Shown: piece after piece, positions 58,241 to 64,000 of the stretch | Layout of the letters: every line of letters starts with the position of its first letter | Position numbering within the stretch: the stretch's first letter is position 1 | Origin: DATFYM01 sp035315065 | GTDB lineage: Bacteria > Acidobacteriota > Terriglobia > UBA7540 | Reading direction: 5' to 3' | Length of the DNA stretch: 64,000 nucleotides | NCBI GenBank assembly: GCA_035315065.1 | Contig: DATFYM010000083.1 | Coordinates: 28,084-92,083, forward strand | Position numbers and translations under genes: made by a program | The notes under the pieces: generated by a model | Seen by the model: the letters and a program-made list of their open reading frames with translations, nothing else | Told to the model about the DNA's origin: nothing | Databases searched by the model: none

Positions 58241-58987
58241 ATGAAGATGATGACTGAGCTGAGGGACAAGGTCGCTGTGGTCACAGGCGGCACGCGCGGG
58301 ATCGGTTATGCAATCGCCGAGGCGCTGCTCAAGGAGGGTGCGCGGGTCTTCATCTGCGGCCGTGATGAAGCCTTCTTGCGGAAAGCGTTGGAGACCCTCG
58401 GCCAGGGCCACGGCGACGCTGGCAATCCGATGGTCGATGGCGCGGTGGCGGACGTCCGCCGGTACGAGGATTGCCGGCGCGTGATCCGGGCGGCAGCCGA
58501 GCGTTTCGGCGGGCTCGACATTCTGGTGAACAACGCGGGCATAGGGATCTTCAAGCCCGTGGACCAGATTACTCCGGAGGAATGGGCCTCGGTTGTCGAG
58601 ACCAACCTCTCTGGGGTGTTCTACTGCTGCCGCGAAGCGATCCCTCTGATGCGGAAGCGGGGCGGCGGTTACATCTTCAACATCTCCAGCTTGGCGGGCA
58701 TCAATCCCTTTGCCGGCGGCAGCGCCTACAACGCCTCCAAGTTCGGGTTGAACGGCTTCAGCGAGGCCATGATGCAGGATGTTCGCCACGACGGTATTCG
58801 CGTCAGCTACATCATGCCGGGCAGCGTGGCCACGGATTTCGCGGCCGCGCCCGGCGCGAAGGCAAGAGAAACCTGGAAGCTCACTCCCGAAGACATTGCC
58901 AAAGCGGTGGTCGATCTGTACCGGTTTCCGTCCCGATCGCTCGCCAGCCGCATTGAGCTACGGCCCTCGCGGCCGCCGAAGAAGTAG
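58241..58987 (+). CDS. short-chain dehydrogenase/reductase
   Basis: A protein of 248 residues. TGGTRGIG is the dinucleotide-binding motif, NNAGIG the structural motif, Ser in NISSLAG and SAYNASK the catalytic Ser, Tyr and Lys. It is a classical SDR with all active-site residues; the substrate is unknown (3-oxoacyl or sugar/steroid alcohols are common). ATG 58250 is an alternative start. The gene is flanked by heptamer hairpins. Confidence 0.92.
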   Translation: MKMMTELRDKVAVVTGGTRGIGYAIAEALLKEGARVFICGRDEAFLRKALETLGQGHGDAGNPMVDGAVADVRRYEDCRRVIRAAAERFGGLDILVNNAGIGIFKPVDQITPEEWASVVETNLSGVFYCCREAIPLMRKRGGGYIFNISSLAGINPFAGGSAYNASKFGLNGFSEAMMQDVRHDGIRVSYIMPGSVATDFAAAPGAKARETWKLTPEDIAKAVVDLYRFPSRSLASRIELRPSRPPKK

Positions 58988-59300
<313 letters not shown>

Positions 59301-59309
59301 TAGCTAGCT

Positions 59310-60167
59310 ATGTTTTCCAATCGTCAATCGCCAATCGTCAATCGTCAATTCCTTCTCTGTGTCTCTGCGCCTCTGTGTTTGATCTTCATGCTTTCCGACC
59401 TGGCCGCCCCGGCGAGCACGCCGGCAAAGCCGCCCGACACTGCAAAAAAGCTCATCGCTCTCACCTTTGATGACGGTCCGCGCCCCTGGGTGCTGAAAGG
59501 GAACTCGCAGCCGGGTTTCGCGTCGCCCAGCTTGCTCGACCTCCTCGATCGCGAGGGCGTTAAAGCCACTTTCTTCGTGATGGCGTGGCGACTGGCTCCG
59601 GCGGCAGACAGGGAGTGCCGAAAGATCGATGCCGGCATCACCTGCCGCCAGGCGGCGGAAGAGGAGCATCGCCGGGGCCACGAGATCGAAAATCACACCT
59701 ACGGACACGGCGACTTCCGCCGCATGAACAAACGCTACGGCGAGGAATGGATCCTGAACGACATCGACCGCGCTTCCCGGACCATCGAGCCCATCACGGG
59801 CGTCAGGCCGAAGTACCTCCGGCCGCCGGACTGGGATATCTGGCCCGAGCTCGCGCAACGCATCGAGGGGCGAGGCTACCACGTGATGACCAAGTCCACC
59901 TCCGTCCCTCCAGTCCTGCGCGACGTCGATTCCGAGGACTATTTCTGCTACGGCAAGAACCAGTCCAAGTGCCCCCAGCCCTCGCTCTACGACTACGTCC
60001 TGCGCAACATCGAGCAGCGCGAACGCAAGGGCGTCGACGGCCAGATTCTTGTCTTCCACGAGCTGCCCAACTCAGTGGAAGTGCTTTCCAAGCTGATCCC
60101 GGAACTCAAGAAGCGGGGCTATACGTTTGTGACACTCCAAAAATACATGGAAGCCGTAGCGAATTGA
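59310..60167 (+). CDS. polysaccharide deacetylase (NodB domain) with repeat-derived N-terminus
   Basis: 285 residues. TFDDGPRP gives the first Asp pair of the NodB metal site and NHTYGHGD the two His; RPPDWDI and FHELPNS are later motifs, so an active deacetylase or esterase is likely, acting on chitin-like or peptidoglycan chains outside the cytoplasm. The first 26 residues (MFSNRQSPIVNRQFLLCVSA and PLCLIF) are translated heptamer (CAATCGT) and CTCTGTG repeat, yet make a plausible signal peptide. The other start, ATG 59388 (MLSDLAAPAST), would give a protein with no signal. Confidence 0.85.
   Translation: MFSNRQSPIVNRQFLLCVSAPLCLIFMLSDLAAPASTPAKPPDTAKKLIALTFDDGPRPWVLKGNSQPGFASPSLLDLLDREGVKATFFVMAWRLAPAADRECRKIDAGITCRQAAEEEHRRGHEIENHTYGHGDFRRMNKRYGEEWILNDIDRASRTIEPITGVRPKYLRPPDWDIWPELAQRIEGRGYHVMTKSTSVPPVLRDVDSEDYFCYGKNQSKCPQPSLYDYVLRNIEQRERKGVDGQILVFHELPNSVEVLSKLIPELKKRGYTFVTLQKYMEAVAN
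59317..59386. repeat. CAATCGT and CTCTGTG words at the start of the deacetylase gene
   Basis: CAATCGTCAATCGCCAATCG with GTCAATTCCTTC is one arm of the TGACGAT family; CTCTGTGTCTCTGCGCC is one arm of the ACACAGAG family. Matching arms are not found nearby, so the coding part is joined to half-elements. Confidence 0.8.
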
Positions 60168-60400
60168 GCGACCTCGCTCTAACTTACGGCCGTTACACAG
60201 GGTCTATCTTGGCCGGCGGCCATTTTCCGGGGAGCCGACCATACAGGCTGAGTCCCCAACAGCGCCGGAACTGCTTGAGCGGCCGCCGCCCGAGGGTGGA
60301 TTGGTCCCTCCCCTACTTTCCTCGCAAAAAAGTTGTTCCGCTGTAATAATCAGGGCAGTCTGTCGTCTTTACCTGTGAAGGTAGCGATCAGGAGGCGACC
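60168..60400. other. gap of about 230 bases with no gene
   Basis: No repeat and no gene were seen. It should hold the promoter of the sigma factor operon; no convincing -35/-10 pair was found. The ribosome site AGGAGG lies at 60390-60395. Confidence 0.45.
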
Positions 60401-60925
60401 TTGGCACCGGCGACAGCGGAGGAAGCGATTCCCGATCTCCTTGATGAACTGGAAGGTCTCTTTCAAGCGCACCACCGCTCGGTGTTTGGCACCGCATATC
60501 GCATTACCGGCAACGCCGCTGACGCGGAAGACGTGCTGCAAACCGTTTTCCTGCGTCTGGCGGGGCGTGACCGGGCGGCTCCGCGGCTGGTGAATTCCGC
60601 CAGCTATCTTCGCCGGGCGGCGATCAACGCTGCGTTGGACGTGCTGCGTGCGCGCCGGACCGCGGACAGCGTACCGCTCGACGATTCCCAGCCCGATCCC
60701 GGCCAGCCTGAGCGTAGCGACCTGCGTGACTTCCTGAGGCGCTCGCTTGCCCGGCTGAGTCCGGAGGCGGCTGAGGTCTTCGCGCTGCGCTTTTTCGAGG
60801 GCCACAGCAACCGTGAGATCGCGCGCCTGCTTGGCATGTCGCAAGTCAGGGTCGCGGTCACGGTGCACCGTGCCCGACGGCGGCTGCAAAAAGAGATCAG
60901 TTCGTACCTTGGAGGCAAGTCATGA
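60401..60925 (+). CDS. ECF-type sigma-70 factor
   Basis: 174 residues from TTG 60401, set by AGGAGG five bases before it. Region 2 is LFQAHHRSVFGTAYRITGNA with AEDVLQTVFLRL, and region 4 is LSPEAAEVFALRFFEGHSNR with EIARLLGMSQVRV. The stop overlaps the start of the FecR-type gene (ATGA), so that product is the likely regulator or effector. Confidence 0.9.
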   Translation: MAPATAEEAIPDLLDELEGLFQAHHRSVFGTAYRITGNAADAEDVLQTVFLRLAGRDRAAPRLVNSASYLRRAAINAALDVLRARRTADSVPLDDSQPDPGQPERSDLRDFLRRSLARLSPEAAEVFALRFFEGHSNREIARLLGMSQVRVAVTVHRARRRLQKEISSYLGGKS

Positions 60926-63606
60926 AGAGCGAAAAGATGGGTGGCGAGCGTGGGTTGGATCGAATTATCGCCGAAGTCCGCACCGAGGACGTGGACGAGA
61001 AGGTTGTAGAACAGGCTGCGCGTCGCGTTTGGGCCCAGTTGGGCCAAGTGGCCCAACTCTCTCCCTCGACGGCGGCCACGGCGCCTGCGCATGTCGATAA
61101 GATCCGGAGTTGCGCCGATTTCCAGGCGCTCATGCCGGCTTACCTGGCCAAGACTCTCTCCGAGTCGCGTGCCTTGCTGCTCGAAGACCATGTTCACGAG
61201 TGCGTTAGCTGCCGGCGCGTGCTCGACGCGGCGCGCTCCCGGGCGCGGCAAGAGCCAGCCCTGACTTGGGAGCAACCGCCAAGGCCGCTGCGGCACGGTT
61301 GGCGACTGGCGTGGGCGATGGCCGTGGTGCTGGTGCTAGGAGTCGGCTTGGGTGTGATGGGCGTTGGCCGTCTGATCCTCGAAAGCGGCACGCGCGGCAT
61401 GGTCCAGACCGTGGATGGCGCGCTCTACCACGTTTCCGATCGCGTCAGCGCCGCGCTGGCGGCCGGCCGCCCGATCCTGGATAGCCAGGAAATCCGTACC
61501 GCCAATGGCTCATCGGCCGTGATTCGCCTGGTGGACGAATCCTCGATCGAAATGAGCCAGCGGACTGACCTTTGGGTTTCTCGTGGGTGGCGCGGCACCA
61601 CCATCCACCTCGACCGCGGAAAGATCATTGTTCGGGCAGCCCAGCAGCGCCACGGGCGCCTCTACGTTGCCACGCGCGATTGCCTGATTTCGGTGAAGGG
61701 CACGGTGTTCGCGGTGGACGAAGGCATGAAGGGCTCGCGGGTGTCAGTGATCCAGGGAGAGGTTGAGGTCGAGCAGGGCTCGAACGTGCAATTACTGCAG
61801 CCGGGCGATCAGATCTCAACCCAGGCCAGCCTCACGCCGGTCTCCCTCACCCGTGACATCTCCTGGAGCCGGAATTCCGGGGAATACCTGGCGCTGCTCG
61901 GCGAGTTCGCCGGCCTGCACAAGCAGTTGGAAGCAATCCCCGGCCCCACTCCGCGTTACGACTCTACCCTGCTGAAGATAGTGCCGGCCGATACCACGCT
62001 CTACGTCGCCATCCCCAACATCGGCAGCACGCTAAGCCAGGCGGACCAACTGCTTAAGGCACGCATCGGCGAGAGCGAGGTGCTGCAGCAATGGTGGAGC
62101 CAGCAGCAGGCCTCGGGCAAGGCTCAGAAAGTGGAGGAGATGATCAATAGGATCCACACTTTCGGCGGTTACCTGGGGGATGAAGTCGTCATCGCCCTGC
62201 CGTCAGGCCAGCATGCGCCGCTAATCCTGGCGGAGGTGAAGAGGCCGGGATTTCGCGAATTCCTCCAGCAGCAGATCAGCGAACTCAACGCTCAAGGCGA
62301 GTCCAAGGCAACGTTGATCGACGATCCGTTTTCGGCTGAGCTTCCGCCCGCCGCTAAAGACCGGCCTTTGGTCTTCCTGAAGAACAACATTCTCGTGATG
62401 ACCGGCGACACGAGCCAGTTGCAGCATGCCGCCACGCTCATCGGGCAGTCTGCTTCCAGTGACTTTGTCTCAACTCCGTTCTACGCGGCGATCCAGAGGG
62501 CGTATCAGTCCGGCGCCGGCTGGCTACTTTGCGCCGACATGGAACAAATCATCTCCCAATCCGTAGGTAATAAGGAAGGGTCGGGGAAAGGTATGAATTT
62601 CCTGAACGACCCCAAGACCGGCCTCGCGGACATGAGATACCTGATCATGGAGAGCAAGGACGTGAGCGGAAAGACGGAGAACCGGGCCACGCTCTCCTTC
62701 TCTCAGGACCGCCAAGGCATAGCGGCCTGGCTGGCGCCGCCCAGCCCGATGGGCACGCTGGACTTTGTGTCGCCCGCCGCCAGTTTTGCGATCTCGTTCG
62801 TCGTCAAAGACCCGGGCGACATCGTGCAGGAGATTATCACCTTCGGCGAGAACTCTAATCCCAATTTCGGCGAGGAGCTGCAGGAGTTTGAATCGCAGAC
62901 CGGCGTGAACTTGTCGGATGATCTGGCCGGCGTGCTGGGCGGCGAGGCTACGTTCACCCTGGACGGCCCCGTACTACCCACCCCGAGCTGGAAGCTGGTG
63001 CTGGAAGTGAACGATCCGGCGCGCTTGGAAAACACCATCGAGAAGCTGGTGGCGGGTATCGGAGAGCAAGCGGGCAACAAGGTCCAGTTCAACCTGACCA
63101 AGGAGGATACGGGTGGCCAGACCTATTACACATTGGATAGAATCCCGCCGTCGTCTACACCGGGCGCCGTGAACCAGATCGACTACGTTTTCGCGGATGG
63201 CTATCTTGTCGCTGCGCCCAACCGCAGCCTGCTGGTGAGTTCTCTTCAGAACCGCGAGACCGGGTATTCACTCACCCGCTCCAACGATTTCACCAGCCGC
63301 CTGCCGCGCGACGGGAACACCAACTACTCCGCCGTCGTTTATCAAAACCTGGGGGCGATGCTGGGACCGGTGACCGACCTGTTGAAGTCGACCACCGTGC
63401 TTACTCCGGCTCAACGCCAGTCCATTGACGCCTTGAGCCAGAATAGTGTTCCGAGCCTGATTTGCGCCTATGGTGAGCCGCAGCAGATTGTGGTGGCCGG
63501 TACGGGCAGCTTCTTTAGCTTGGGGTTCGATTCGCTGCTCGGCGTTGGCCACGACGGGCCGCTTGAGCTTTTGCCGATGATTGAGAAGGCAGCACAGAAG
63601 AAGTAG
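60922..63606 (+). CDS. FecR-domain membrane protein with anti-sigma-type zinc finger
   Basis: A protein of 894 residues. The N-terminal cytoplasmic part has CADFQALMPAYLAKTLS followed by HVHECVSCRRVL, a HxxxCxxC zinc-finger of the anti-sigma type that would hold the ECF factor encoded just upstream. A membrane helix (AMAVVLVLGVGLGVMGVG) follows, then a FecR domain (ANGSSAVIRLVDESSIEMSQ, GTTIHLDRGKIIVRA, VKGTVFAVDE). The last 550 residues, with YDSTLLKIVPADTTLYVAIP and a Leu-rich alternating pattern, are a large extracytoplasmic domain I do not recognise. Combining sensor, anchor and anti-sigma parts in one chain is unusual. Confidence 0.82.
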   Translation: MKSEKMGGERGLDRIIAEVRTEDVDEKVVEQAARRVWAQLGQVAQLSPSTAATAPAHVDKIRSCADFQALMPAYLAKTLSESRALLLEDHVHECVSCRRVLDAARSRARQEPALTWEQPPRPLRHGWRLAWAMAVVLVLGVGLGVMGVGRLILESGTRGMVQTVDGALYHVSDRVSAALAAGRPILDSQEIRTANGSSAVIRLVDESSIEMSQRTDLWVSRGWRGTTIHLDRGKIIVRAAQQRHGRLYVATRDCLISVKGTVFAVDEGMKGSRVSVIQGEVEVEQGSNVQLLQPGDQISTQASLTPVSLTRDISWSRNSGEYLALLGEFAGLHKQLEAIPGPTPRYDSTLLKIVPADTTLYVAIPNIGSTLSQADQLLKARIGESEVLQQWWSQQQASGKAQKVEEMINRIHTFGGYLGDEVVIALPSGQHAPLILAEVKRPGFREFLQQQISELNAQGESKATLIDDPFSAELPPAAKDRPLVFLKNNILVMTGDTSQLQHAATLIGQSASSDFVSTPFYAAIQRAYQSGAGWLLCADMEQIISQSVGNKEGSGKGMNFLNDPKTGLADMRYLIMESKDVSGKTENRATLSFSQDRQGIAAWLAPPSPMGTLDFVSPAASFAISFVVKDPGDIVQEIITFGENSNPNFGEELQEFESQTGVNLSDDLAGVLGGEATFTLDGPVLPTPSWKLVLEVNDPARLENTIEKLVAGIGEQAGNKVQFNLTKEDTGGQTYYTLDRIPPSSTPGAVNQIDYVFADGYLVAAPNRSLLVSSLQNRETGYSLTRSNDFTSRLPRDGNTNYSAVVYQNLGAMLGPVTDLLKSTTVLTPAQRQSIDALSQNSVPSLICAYGEPQQIVVAGTGSFFSLGFDSLLGVGHDGPLELLPMIEKAAQKK

Positions 63607-63886
63607 GTAGAAAGCAGAAGGCGGAAAGCAGAAGGCAGAAGGCAGAAAGCAGAAGGCAGTAGGCAGAAAGCAGTAGGCAGAAGGCAGTAGGCAGTAGGCA
63701 GAAGGCAGTTGACAGAAGCAGAAGTCAGAACGTGGAAAACAGAAGACAGTTGCCTTTCTCCTCCTGGAAGGCGAGGTTAGTAGTTTAGTGCTGCCTACCG
63801 CCTTCTGCCTTCTGCCTTCTGCCTACTGCCTTCCGCCTACTGCCTACTGCGTTCTGCCTACTGCCAACTGCCGACTGCCTACTGTT
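63607..63886. repeat. large heptamer hairpin, GCAGAAG family
   Basis: About 18 words such as GCAGAAGGCAGAAAGCAG run from 63613 to 63720. The complement (CTGCCTTCTGCCTTCTGCC) follows from 63792 to 63880, and the loop is about 60 bases. It is the most regular example: the period is 7 throughout. Confidence 0.95.
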
Positions 63887-63891
63887 ACCCC

Positions 63892-64000
63892 ATGGCTCCC
63901 GTCATCGAACTCGAAGGACTGGGCGTTCGCTTCTGGCAGCGGATTATTCTGGAAGACCTGCGTTGCACTCTTTCGGGCCGGGCCATCGGATTGCTCGGCC
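63892..64000 (+). CDS. ABC transporter ATP-binding protein, 5' part only
   Basis: 36 residues: MAPVIELEGLGVRFWQRIIL and AIGLLG, the beta strands before the P-loop of an ABC ATPase. The window ends before the Walker A motif. The frame begins just after the large hairpin. Confidence 0.7.
   Translation, partial: MAPVIELEGLGVRFWQRIILEDLRCTLSGRAIGLLG

Noticed and set aside
63607..63886. Sequencing artefact or low-complexity assembly error
   Set aside because: The words vary between copies and the complementary arm varies independently, as in real imperfect repeats; the flanks continue normally.

Overview
This 64 kb, GC-rich window looks like chromosomal DNA of an acidobacterium (Acidobacteriota). 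The case rests on a run of large two-part MacB/FtsX-type permeases without their own ATPase (the acidobacterial orphan permease type) next to a PadR regulator, giant SBBP/Ig-like secreted proteins, many small toxin-antitoxin loci, and a very large load of intergenic palindromes. No rRNA, phage or IS transposase gene was seen. One tRNA (Val, CAC) is present.

Layout. 1-2910 is the 3' part of an error-prone DNA polymerase (dnaE2/imuC). 2993-7236 holds a membrane Ser/Thr kinase with TolB-like and TPR domains, then a small conserved gene. 7502-15641 holds a Uma2 nuclease-like protein, a Tat-exported Gfo/Idh/MocA oxidoreductase, a fused acyl ligase/ACP/PlsC enzyme, a NifU-like scaffold, a ZIP metal transporter and the GTPase YchF. 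15.6-18.4 kb is mostly gene-poor, apart from a Gly/Arg-rich exported protein. 18.4-27.8 kb encodes an envelope protein and two tandem SBBP beta-propeller giants. 27.8-36.7 kb has a phospholipase C-like phosphoesterase and a periplasmic respiratory formate dehydrogenase locus (fdnG-fdnH-fdnI-fdhE). Its catalytic subunit is a selenoprotein read through an in-frame TGA with a SECIS-like hairpin directly behind it. Three small genes, two of them antitoxin-like, sit between fdnG and fdnH.

36.9-46.7 kb is a PadR-regulated permease cluster with visible decay: a truncated 5' relic, a VapBC module, one permease with an in-frame amber codon, and one with two compensating frameshifts. 46.8-52.7 kb is a toxin-antitoxin graveyard (HicAB, BrnTA, Phd/VapC, UPF0175/DUF3368, DUF6516/HTH) mixing intact and broken modules. 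53.8-64 kb returns to ordinary genes: another permease, MoxR ATPase, tRNA-Val, cytochrome c, a short-chain dehydrogenase, a polysaccharide deacetylase, an ECF sigma factor with a FecR/zinc-finger partner, and the start of an ABC ATPase.

The most unusual signal is a superfamily of imperfect hairpins. Most are built from short words repeated with a 7-base period (GGGATTC, TGACGAT, AGCTATC, GGAGTCA, GAATGAT, GTAGATG, GCAGAAG, TTTTGGA, TCAGTTC, GTGACAA, GAAATTC). The word run is followed by its reverse complement, and several families are nested inside one another. They fill most intergenic spaces and have also entered coding sequences in frame (twice in dnaE2, four times in the acyl ligase fusion), where a stop-free heptamer translates as a heptapeptide repeat. 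A separate perfect 27-bp palindrome lies inside fdhE. All functional statements are from reading the sequence and from family knowledge; no database search was run.
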